From Angiostrongylus vasorum (Eukaryota; Nematoda; Chromadorea; Rhabditida; Metastrongylidae), in assembly GCA_018806985.1 (NCBI GenBank), contig JADANN010000186.1, forward strand, positions 230,314 through 294,313: DNA of 64,000 nucleotides, read 5' to 3'. The first letter of the stretch is position 1. Every line of letters begins with the position of its first letter. A program made the position numbers and the translations under genes. Shown here one piece after another: positions 47,508 through 57,166 of the stretch. The notes below the pieces were generated by a model. The model was given only the letters and a program-made list of their open reading frames with translations, made no database searches and was not told the DNA's origin.

Positions 47508-48534
47508 GTATACGGCCTTTCTTGACAAACGTGATTCGATTGCTTTGCTTGTCCTACTTTTTTTTTGTTATTCATGGCTGCTGTTTAGTAATTTTTGTGT
47601 CAAGTGCACCTTTCCTTTTATATACTTCACTGGCGGATAACACAAAAGATACGCTGGGTGCAATGCATATGTGGCGAAATGTGACGCGGTAAATTGCGAA
47701 TGGGGCGTTTTTTCAGTTTTTTTCTTGCTGCACATGTCTTCTTTAATGCACTTTTCGTATCCCATCGGCAGCTTATCCAGCACAGGTGTTAGGCCAGGTA
47801 TTGAACGTGAAACAGCGAGCAATTTACAAAAAACCGTTTTTTGGGCAGCTTCACATCGCAGAGAAACACTGGCGCTGTATAAGGAAGCGCCTATTACGGT
47901 GACTGTTGCAGCTGAGGAGAGTGGCGAAATCTCTCCTCTGGCGTAGTTGAACATTACATTCTGCATTCAACAACATTTTTCGTTTTATCTCAAGAAGCCA
48001 CCGTCATTACGTACTGATAACGTTGTATTCGTGTGCAGAAAGAGCTGCACGAAGTTTGTAAGGGACATGAAATTAAACGTTGTCCACATCTCATAGGCCC
48101 AAAAATTGCGCGTTACTCGTTTTCGTTAAAGTACAGGGGGCGTCCCATGACTAGAACTTGGGCTTCCCACAAAATACTGTTCGCGAAAACAGCATTTCAA
48201 AGTGATTTAGTTTCGAAAGAGGTTTCGATTGTAAAATCATTAAGGCCAATTCGGATTCTTCCTGGGACTATCGATCATAACGTTACTGCAAATGATTCTA
48301 TATGGAATTCATTTCGTTTTGAGTATGGCAGCCGAGAAAGTCAAACAAGCATGTTCGTTCTTGACAACGTTTGTCAAACCTGCTAACAACGAGAGCAGAG
48401 GTCAGTTCATGGTGAACTCCGTGATATAAAACTGAGTGTGTCGAAATAACGAATGTTTCAATAATTTAGAAAATTAGGGTGCTAATTTTTGACAAAGTCC
48501 ACATTTTTTGGGTTCGATGTCGTCTGCAAATACT
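47508..48534. other. Region after the last identified channel exon
   Basis: The donor GGAG/GTATAC at 47507 should lead to a TM2 exon starting with two bases of a Gly codon. I found no G-x-S-type hydrophobic exon here. Open segments exist: after a TTTTTTCAG acceptor at 47711 (FFLLHMSSLMHFSYPIGSLS) and at 47849-47946 (TLALYKEAPITVTVAAEES then stop), but neither reads as TM2. A 117-codon frame at 48033-48386 is unrecognised. Confidence 0.4.
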
Positions 48535-51500
48535 TACTTGGACACTTGGACGGTCCGTCTTCACGAGCTGTGCGGACTCGAGCACATATGCCATTCGTTC
48601 CTTTCTCTCGCAATCGTAGTCCATGGTGGTGGTCTTGTTCGAGCATGGTAGCGCGTGCGAGTCTCGTACCGTGATCTGTAAAACAACTGTAGCTGCGGGT
48701 ACAGCTGATTAACTTTGTTTACGAACACTTCCGCCCAACGCGTGGGTGGCCCATCCTAGGAAATGTTTGCATTCTCTTGGAGTCCAGTCTACAGTTCTTT
48801 TCGTCCATCTGTCGTCCATTGTTTCGCTATCGATGTATAATCGCCTGGATCTCGAAGATGTGACAGATATCGAAGGTCAGAGCATCGCATTCCTGCTAGA
48901 CATTGAGAGCGCCGGTTATATTTCAGAAGACATCGCTCAAGCGCTCTGTGAGTAGTGCGAAGCATTCTTGACGTAGTTGAAGTATCAACCCACTTCTCCG
49001 CGGCATAACAGAGCACTGGGAGGACCATAGAATCGAAGAGATGAGCGCGGATTTTCGGGTCCTTCAGTTGGTCGGTTGCTTCTTTGAGAGGTCCAAATGC
49101 GGCCCAAGCTGTTCTCCTTCTTCTATCTAGTTCCTCCTTCATGTTGTTTTCCATGTTCACTGATCTCCCAAGGCATACGTACGAGGTGGTCTCTGCAATG
49201 AGAGAGCAATCCAATTCAATTTTTTCGCCTTCGCACCATGGGTTTTTTCATGAACTGGGTCTTCTTTCGATTTATGCGAAGTCCAATGTTTTTTCCCCGC
49301 TTCGTTGAGCTCGTCGATCATCATCTTTGCTTCGCTAGTACTTCTTGAAAAGACGACAATTTCGTCGGCGAAACGAATTGAAAGGAATTTCCCATCAATA
49401 CGTATGCGTTTCTTATCCCAATCGAGTGACTTCATTATCCACTGCAATGCAGCACTGAACAGCTTTGGCGTGTCGCATTGTCGAACCTCTTTTCCTATGG
49501 GTATGATAAGAGGTCGATGGAAAGGATGTATTTTCGTAGTGTAGTTCCGATAACAGTCGCACAGAGTTCTTATTTAGGACGGGTCCACTTCGACGAGCGC
49601 TGATAGGATTGCATTCGTTTCGACACTGTCAAACGCTTTTTTCATGCTCGAGTTCCCGATAAACTTCGATGACCCTGGACACGATTTGAAAGTGGTCCAT
49701 ACAGCAAAATCCTCTCCGAAATCCTGCTTGCTCGACTGGTTGCGCCTCATCCAATGTCCTTGATATGCGCAAGAGGATAATCTTCATGAAGAGCTTGTAG
49801 AGTACACTCAACAAGTATATGCGACGATAGTTACGAAGATCCCTCCGGTCTCCTTTCTTGTGCAGGATGACCGTGCTCGACGTCCTACACTTGTCTGGGA
49901 TTTTTTCCGTTTGAAGGTAGGCTGTCATATGATTTGCGAGTACATGTAAATTGTGGCCTCCAGCTCTAAGGAAATCGGCGGTGAAATTGTTTAGTCCTAG
50001 AGCTGTGCCTCTTTTCATGCTTTCTATCGCAACTCGAATCTCCGACGGAAGAATTCGAGCTGGTTCTTCTCCAGCGGGGATATTAGGGTCCGGGACGGGG
50101 ATTGTGGAACGGAAAAGGTTGGTGTAGAACGTTTCCGTTATTAATTCCATATCATGGCAGAAACTTTTGACGATCCCATCTTCGTTCATCAGGGCTGACA
50201 GCGGAACATTATAATCACACAAGTCCCGATGACACTTTTTTCAGACTGCTTCTTTTTTCTGCTGCTTCCAGTAGTTTCTTCTACTTATGCCGTTGTAGGT
50301 CTTCCTGCAAAGCTATTCTCCAGTTGGCATTTATTACTGGCCATGTCAAACGTTTTGCAGTAGGATCAAGCTTCAGTTTCTTTCTCTTTTCGAGCATCTC
50401 CTTAGTAGTGACGGAGATGCGATACGATCTTCTTGCCTGAGGAATTGAGGCAAATTCGGCACAGCTTTTCCAGTCCTTCGACAAGCAGCTCGTAGTCTTC
50501 GGTCGGGTCTGCTTTAATCTGCCAGTCACGTTTGGATATGACTTCGTTAAGAATTTTCTCGTCGTATACAGCTAGACTTTTTTCCTCGTGGTCGATGAAG
50601 AGAGTTCTTTTCCAGCTTGTAGGTGAATCGAATCTTCGCGCGAAGAAGGCGGTGATCGGAACCAGTACAGAATGACGGGACTACCGATGTGTCAAATAGG
50701 CACCATCTTATGTTTGTCATAATATGGTCGATCTCCCGCATGAGTCATGCCGTTGGAAGACTCCCATGTCCAGCAGCGGCTTTCTTTCTTCTGGAAAAAC
50801 GAGTTTCCATGGAAGAGACGTGCTGCTGACAGGAGTGCTGCGAGACGGTTTCCATTCTCATTTCTTTCTCCTAATCCAAAATTTCCGATCCTGTATTCGC
50901 TCTCGTTGGCCTTTCTTATTCTAGCGTTGAAGTCTCCGACAACAAATTTATGATATGCTTTATCATTGCGGATGACTTTGTCTAACTGATAGTAGAACGC
51001 ATTTAATTCGTACTCATCAGCTGCGTCGTTCGGTGTGTAGCAGTTGATGATAGTGATCTTCTTATGATGCGACAGTTGATGAAGGAGGAGGGTATGAGAA
51101 GGGAAAGGATCTCGTATGAGTCGACGAGATGGACAATGGACGGGTGGACGACAACCTACGCCGCCGACATTTTGTGACGGAACTTTTTCTCCACGGATCA
51201 CAAAGGGTTTCGTAGTTTAGTTGGCGTATGTCAGTCTTCTTGATTTTTTGTTTCTTGTAATGCGATCACGTGAAATTTAATGCGATCTGTGGCTACAAGA
51301 AGGGCGTGATGATCGGCGTCTGTGGAGAGTGTTCTGGCATTATACGTGCATAGTAAGAAACAATCTCCAGGGCGTGTCGTGCGTGTGTTCGTCAGATCCG
51401 GTTCCAATGACGTCCCTGCGTAACCCGAGATTTTCTGGCCTCTCACCGGTCGTCTCACCGCTTGACGTCATAGACGGGAGCACCCAGTGTGCGGGGTACT

Positions 51501-51735
51501 GAAGCTGGCCTATTGCTGGTCGTGCAACTTGGTCCTCCTTGGAGTCCTGACGTAACCTTGCAAGGGCGCATCCAGGTCTTTCACCACGATGTGGATCAGA
51601 GGAAGGTGTATTTTCGGCGACGAATCCTTCGCTCGGTCTTCCTACTAGTTGATTCGGAGAGATGTTAAAACCGAAATCAGAAACGAAAGTAGGAATGAAG
51701 AAGTAACCGACCGCTGAAGGACGATGTGGAAGCCG
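48535..51735 (-). mobile_element. RTE-type non-LTR retrotransposon 2
   Basis: Minus-strand element of about 3.2 kb, distinct in sequence from element 1. Its 3' end at 48535 is the CTTACTTGGACACTTGGACG tail (plus strand) followed by GGTCCGTCTTC, shared with the short repeats at 3150, 8060 and 35935. The 5' end is set only approximately near 51735. No LTR. It lies just beyond the last identified exon of the channel gene, on the opposite strand. Confidence 0.85.
48789..51458 (-). pseudogene. RTE 2 endonuclease/reverse transcriptase ORF, frameshifted
   Basis: Endonuclease: [16 protein letters not shown] and VIALQETK (51230-51360), then ITIINCYTPNDAADEYE, FVVGDFNARI, and IDHIMTNIRWCLF with TGSDHRLLRAKI near 50640-50730. 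Reverse transcriptase: SSTVILHKKGDRRDLRNYRR, EQAGFRRGFCCMDHFQIV, and IRFADEIVVFS at about 49345-49385, where the catalytic FADD box reads FADE. The C-terminal part carries TSYVCLGRSVN and DSMVLPVLCYAAEKW. Segments lie in different frames, so the ORF is broken. The D-to-E change in the catalytic box would itself be expected to abolish or cripple polymerisation. Confidence 0.88.
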
Positions 51736-52559
51736 AATTTCCGTCTGCAAATAGTGAATTTAAATGTAAAACCAAGCACTGTAAAACAGAAAATCAGCAC
51801 TGCGTTTCAACTACCAAAGGGTGAAATGTTTTAACGCAGAAATTTTGTGAAAAAATGCCCATAAACCTCTTCCACAGTTACTATTTTTAAAAGGAATTTT
51901 CTGTACGAACTTTATAGACAGTACAATTTGTAGAACTCTTAATTTAATAAACAAATTTTCAGAACAAACGCAAACAGTGATGAATTCGCGTAATGCTATT
52001 GCTGTCATAACAGGGAAATTCATTGGACAGTTCCAATTCAGTGGTCCATTCTGGGCTTTAGAAAGCAAGATAGAAGACATGAAACTTAGAGGCTATACAA
52101 TCGCAATCAATCCGACGAGGCAACGGAAATCTAGTTGGGAATCAACATAGGTTACTGTAACGTGACAAAGCCGCATTGAACTTGGGTCACTCAATGAAGT
52201 CTGAACTGAGGAACCCTTCCAGAAAACTGACATAGCCGGAAACAACAGCACTTCCGACAATCATAGTGAACCCTAAGTTCTCAGTGGATTTAATTGGTTG
52301 ATTTATTTGTTTTTGGGGGTAAACTGCGTGATAACCGATTCCCTATCTTTGTCATTGAAAACGTTCTTGGTAATAATTTATTGAAAGTTGCTTTTGCCAT
52401 GTGTTTCATTCACCTGAGTTTGCTATTTTTGCCACAATAGAAAATTTGACGGAAAGGGTTAATGTTTCGAGTTACCGTTTTGGACTACAGATGAGACAAA
52501 TGATTCTAGATTGAGTCCACAATTAGTTAACGGAAGTGATATGGGAAACACATATTGGT
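51736..52559. other. Unassigned sequence
   Basis: No feature recognised. An 89-codon minus frame (51811-52080) lacks motifs. Confidence 0.3.
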
Positions 52560-52790
52560 CTACTTCCGATTGGTTCTTTCCAGACCATTCCCGTTAATAA
52601 GTGATTGCTGCTAGCACCATCAGAGTAAAAAGACTAGCTGAGAGGTAGCCAGAACGAAAGGGTCAGCGATGCATTTCGCAGCACGTGATCCCCTGGAAAG
52701 GGCAGTCGCAATTCAATCTCTGGCCTGAGGTTACTTCACATAATACAAACCGTGAAAATAATGGGCAATAGATAAAAGTTACAAAGATTT
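52560..52790. repeat. TIR MITE family, decayed internal part
   Basis: AAGTGATTGCTGCTAGCACC, GACTAGCTGAGAGGTAGCC and CCCCTGGAAAGGGCAGTCGC match the core of 56560-56680 (GGTGATTGCTGATGGC, AACTAGCTGAGAGACAGGC, CCCCGGAAAGGACAATAGCG). It ends with CACATAATACAAACCGTG. Confidence 0.55.
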
Positions 52791-53447
52791 CCACAAATAG
52801 TACTTTCTCTGATTGTCCACACTAAACAACTCAGTCTAAATTATAGCTGTTAATATATGTCAAAAAGGGTTAACAGCGCTGCTTTATACAAGATATTGCC
52901 TAAGCATCCCAATTCAACTGTCGAAATGGCTTGCACGGAGCGTAACAATATCTCAAAATCCGTCTTTCCTTTCCTCGGCATGAGTAGTCAACATGTAATT
53001 TTTCATTCATAAGGTAACAAAAGATTGACATAAGCTTTATTTCGCCGACGTTTAGGAGCGTTCGCGATCTTCAGGGTCGAATTGATTCGAGTGAGATTGT
53101 CAACAGCTGGGTATCTCCTCAACGTGAGGTCTTCGTTTACGCAGCCGTTTGAGTGATCACTTGAATGAAACACTGTTTTGCTGTGTGCTAAGTGATAATG
53201 ACACCGACTGTTGCATGACAGACTGTCGAGAGAAAAAAAATGAGTACCAACAGACAATCAGTATCAACAACCGTCCTCTATAAAAAGCACGTTGCCGACT
53301 GAGATTACTTCATTCGGGTCCTCCTCTGGACGCATTTGACGCGATCGCGAATCGAACTCTGAAAAGCCAAGGGGGGCCGGAGCATTAGCCGAATGAAGTT
53401 TTTTTTTATATCTACGCCGTGTTAGCCTGAAGGACGTAAAATGCATT
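52791..53447. other. Unassigned sequence
   Basis: No gene or repeat recognised. Confidence 0.3.
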
Positions 53448-53690
53448 CGGCGTTCCTCAATCCCTAAGGTATGTGCCATTCATTCGACTTTGTTAAGTAT
53501 CGTTAGAGGTGTTGAAAGCATAACCATAAAATGACAAGCGGAGGCCTGCCTTATGTGTCAAGTCAGTACTGCTGTCGTCCCTAGATAAGTCTATTACCAA
53601 TTCTTCGACCTTGGAGGTATGGACGACACGGTGAGCACTCGTGCACACCGAACTAGGGACCGACCAAGTGTGAAACACAGTGCACATCTA
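53448..53690 (-). repeat. Decayed SINE-like repeat
   Basis: CGGCGTTCCTCAATCCCTAAGG, CCATTCATTCGACTTTGTTAAG and CAGTACTGCTGTCGTCCC are the tail and middle of the family read on the minus strand. The tRNA-like head is lost. Confidence 0.5.
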
Positions 53691-53838
53691 ACCACCACCC
53701 CTCTTAGCTTATCACTAAGAGAGTACATGTATGATTAGCTGCGGCCGATCGACGTTGCAACTGAGCATCAAATGATAGGCGGTGGTGCAACGGGAAAAGC
53801 TTTGTTAATTGCAATTTAAGGTTTAGGATGTAAAGAGA

Positions 53839-54075
<237 letters not shown>

Positions 54076-54090
54076 CAAACCACGGAGGGG

Positions 54091-55508
54091 TCTGGAGCCG
54101 GATAGTCGCGAGGCTACTTGGTGATCCCCAGGTGGCAGATAGGGGGGTTAATCGTGGACCAAAAGCGACCTTTGCTTCCCTGAGACGCAGGTGGATCCAG
54201 GGGATGGACTCCCTGTTTCTGCTGCGCCGATTTGGCACATACTTTCTGCATTTACGGAGCTTATTCATGCACGCATGTGTGGGTGCGTTCTAGTTTATGC
54301 AGATTGTATTCAACGAGTCAATTCGGCCAAAAGCCTCCAATCAAGTGATAGGGAAGTATATGGGAGGCGGTTAGGAGTCGCCTCCAACAAATAAGCTCCA
54401 CGTCCACTCTGGAAGAGACTGGCAACCTACCCTTTAGTATACCCAGCTCCTACGCTCAAAGCCAGCAGGCTATATGTGGGTATCAAAATGCCAGACATAG
54501 TAAAAGAAACGGGCCTCATTCCCCGGACATCGAAACAGCCCCCTAATTCGGCAGCGTTGGGTAGGACTTGTGCGGAGAGGCTGCAAAATCTCAGGGCCAA
54601 TGGAAGCTGCCTGGATCGCAAAGAACTGAAGTGACGATCTGTACCTACAATGCACGTACACTTGCACACCAGTCCTCGATAGAAGACTTGATAATGCAAA
54701 CAAGGAAAGTATGACGTCATCGGCCTGGCCGAGATGAGACGACGCCACCCATTCAATGCTGTCTATGACACCGGAGAAGAACTGTTTCTCGGAACATGCG
54801 ACAGTAGAGAAGTCGGTAGCGTTGGCGTTCTCGTCAACACGAGTTTGTCCATGAAAATCGGTTCATTCGAACAACTTACAACACGAATCGGAAGTCTACG
54901 ATTAAAAAGGCGTGGATCTATACCAGCTTTTGACAATCTTCGTCGTTTACGCGCCGACATCAAACTATGACGGAGAAGAAGTCGAAGCGTTCTATATGGA
55001 CTTGGAGAAGTTCTACAGAGGAGACCATACATTCTTCGAGGTCATCATTGGAGATTTCAACGCCAAGATTGGACCAAGAAGAACATCTGAAGAACGTCAC
55101 ATTGGGACCCACGGATTAGAATGGAACGAACAGGGTGAGGGGCTTCCTGAGTTTATCATGGCAACCAAGACCATCCATGGTAACTCGCAATTCCAGAAGC
55201 ACCACCCTCAACGCTGGACATGGGAGTCTCCCAATGGAGAGTACCATAACGAAATAGACCACATCATAGTAAATAGAAGGTTTTGCCTAACCATTGACGC
55301 CGTTGTCCCAAAATTCAACACGGGATCAGACCATGTTTCCTTCGTTCAAGATCCTTTTTCTCACGGAAAGGAGGAAAAGCCGCTAAATTCAAAAAATGAA
55401 GTCCCAGAACCACCATGAATTGGGACTATTCAATCCACTAGTCGGCTGTTGGGATGATGCACTTGTCGGTATCATCAACGAAGAATACGATCGGCTCATT
55501 CAACATTT
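54091..55508 (+). mobile_element. RTE copy 3, same family as element 1, 3' truncated
   Basis: The plus-strand copy starts with CGGATAGTCGCGAGGCTACT, matching the 5' end of element 1 near 19003, and follows it through leader and endonuclease. It stops near 55508 (CGGCTCATTCAACATTTAA), well before the reverse transcriptase, and is joined to a 5'-truncated SINE-like repeat. RTE elements usually lose their 5' ends, so a 5'-intact, 3'-deleted copy points to later recombination or deletion. Confidence 0.85.
54629..55418 (+). pseudogene. RTE endonuclease domain, broken
   Basis: [15 protein letters not shown] near 54640, then [33 protein letters not shown], and after a frameshift near 54935 [15 protein letters not shown] sequence, [30 protein letters not shown] and NTGSDH near 55320-55335. 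The residue after SDH and the following segment are shifted or altered relative to element 1 (SDHRLLRARF). No reverse transcriptase follows. Confidence 0.85.
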
Positions 55509-55735
55509 AACCACGCCTAAGGCTCACCAAACCTTCCATCCTTCCAGGGTCGGGAAATTGGTACAGACTTTTCTAAGAGCATAGTAGCACTGGCTCGATG
55601 AATCGGTAGGCCAAAGCGAGTTATTGCAAGGCCAGATGTGCATTCGATCACCTCCAACGCTGCTTAACAAAGTCAAGTGCATGGCGCGTGCCTTAGAGAT
55701 TGATGAACGCTGAGAGTTCTGTCCCTTATACTTCA
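55509..55735 (+). repeat. SINE-like repeat, 5' truncated, fused to RTE copy 3
   Basis: Begins inside the family at GGCTCACCAAACCTTCCATC and continues through CAGGGTCGGGAAATTGG, CACTGGCTCGATGAATCGGT, AAGTCAAGTGCATGGCGCG and GAACGCTGAGAGTTCTG. The tRNA-like head is absent. Confidence 0.75.
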
Positions 55736-56369
55736 TTACTTAAATGACTAGACTACAAGGAGCTCTTGTCAAATATTTAAAATACTGTACAACAATCTGA
55801 TTTCAGCTAAATGGTCCTTTGCCAGATGTTGTAGTACTCTTTCAAACATTGACTACCTCAATAAAAAGCAGTACTCTGCTGTACGACCTCAGTTTTGTTT
55901 CACTTTTTTGCAAACTGGTAGCAAAGCACGGCGTTAATGTTGCCTCTCCATTTCTCTGCGATCAACTACTCACCATGAGAACTCGGAAACTCATCCCGTA
56001 CGATTTTTTCGTGTGAAATCTCACTGTGGACCATAAAAATGTGTGTGTAACGTCTTCAGATCAATACTCAATTAAACATAGTGGTTATGATGCCTGGTGA
56101 TGACCTGTATTTATTGCGCCAGTGAAACGGAGGAAGTTCAAGGACACAAAATGTCAGGATGCTCATAAAATGGAATGGACGGGACAGTGTTCAAGTACCA
56201 ATTCATAAATGAACACTAACATTTACAACGAAATCATAAGAGAATAAAAAAAAACAACATCCTCTCAAAAACGTCGATTCTGATATCAAGAAATGACAAC
56301 ATTATTACTAAGGCAATAGTAAAAAAAGAAAGGAGTAACAGTAACAATACTAACCTTTTTATTTACTGC
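55736..56369. other. Unassigned sequence with a possible exon
   Basis: After a CTGATTTCAG acceptor at 55806 a plus-strand frame of about 68 codons runs to 56016 (PDVVVLFQTLTTSIKSS, FVSLFCKLVAKHGVN). It was considered as the missing channel C-terminus but has no pore motif. Otherwise unassigned. Confidence 0.3.
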
Positions 56370-56820
56370 CTATTCTTATTAATGGCACGATAGGTTGCGA
56401 AATATAACTCTCATAATGCTGAGATATTTGCAAAACTCCGGACCGCAGGTGCCTGCGGTGGGGAAAAAATAATAGCGCGTTCTTTTTTTGACTTATTATC
56501 TACTGCCTACTCTTTTTAGCGGCAGGGTATGCGTGCCGATTTGGGCCCCCCAGATCAATCCCGCTGACGGGTGATTGCTGATGGCAAAAGATCAATAGAA
56601 CTAGCTGAGAGACAGGCGAAACGAAGGACCCGCATGGTGTGGTGGTGAGCGCGCTACTCCCCGGAAAGGACAATAGCGTTCGTTCCCCACCATAGGCACC
56701 TGCGGTCCAGAGTTTGCAAATATCTCAGCATCATTAAAGCAATAGCGCGTTCGTTCCCCACCGCAGAAACCTGCGGTCCGGAGTTTTGCAAATATCTCAG
56801 CATTATGAAAGTAACAATAC
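56370..56820. mobile_element. TIR MITE family, rearranged copy
   Basis: ATAATGCTGAGATATTTGC with AAAACTCCGGACCGCAGG occurs at the left in direct orientation. The reverse complement of the same block occurs twice at the right (56690-56740 and 56775-56815). A second GGCAGGGTATGCG end lies at 56520. Core GC-rich blocks CCGCTGACGGGTGATTGCTG and GCATGGTGTGGTGGTGAGCG. Looks like nested or partly duplicated copies. Confidence 0.65.
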
Positions 56821-57166
56821 TAATAATAATAATAGTGCCATTATTTGCAATGAACGCTAAGTGAGTTTAAAACAAAAACTACATCTTCAATGGTTTCACA
56901 CTACAGTTTAAACCAAAAGTAACAACATCAAAATGATCAAGCATAATAACAGGAACAATGAAGACCTCGGCACCTCAATATCCTTTACGGAGCACATTTC
57001 GCTCGCTTAAAACTCCATCTCCTGCTTGCACTTTTTGGGCGAGAAGAGGGAGGATGGTCCTATATCATAGGAAGGCTTAAAATTGGCTCTAGTCAGACTA
57101 AAAAAAATGACCATTGTAATATATTTCGACACTTTATGGAAATTTATACGTTATCAAAATAATCGC
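56821..57166. other. 3' flank of the chromodomain gene, with a possible extra exon
   Basis: The stop of the last assigned exon overlaps a good donor (ACA/GTAAGC at 57170). A minus-strand segment 56975-57059 after an ATATAG acceptor would continue in phase for 28 codons (ILPLLAQKVQAGDG, SERNVLRKGY) to a TGA. It may be an alternative 3' end. Confidence 0.3.

Noticed and set aside
47568..47966. 132-codon minus-strand frame
   Set aside because: No recognised domain, start context or splice partners; antisense to the channel's 3' region.
48379..48400. GGTCAGTTCATG as the start of the missing TM2 exon (GQF-type)
   Set aside because: It fits the splice phase but the following codons are not hydrophobic and reach a stop at once.
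55806..56016. Channel C-terminal exon after the TTTCAG at 55806
   Set aside because: It has no G-x-S filter or TM2 pattern and lies beyond two RTE copies; no phase or motif evidence links it to the channel.
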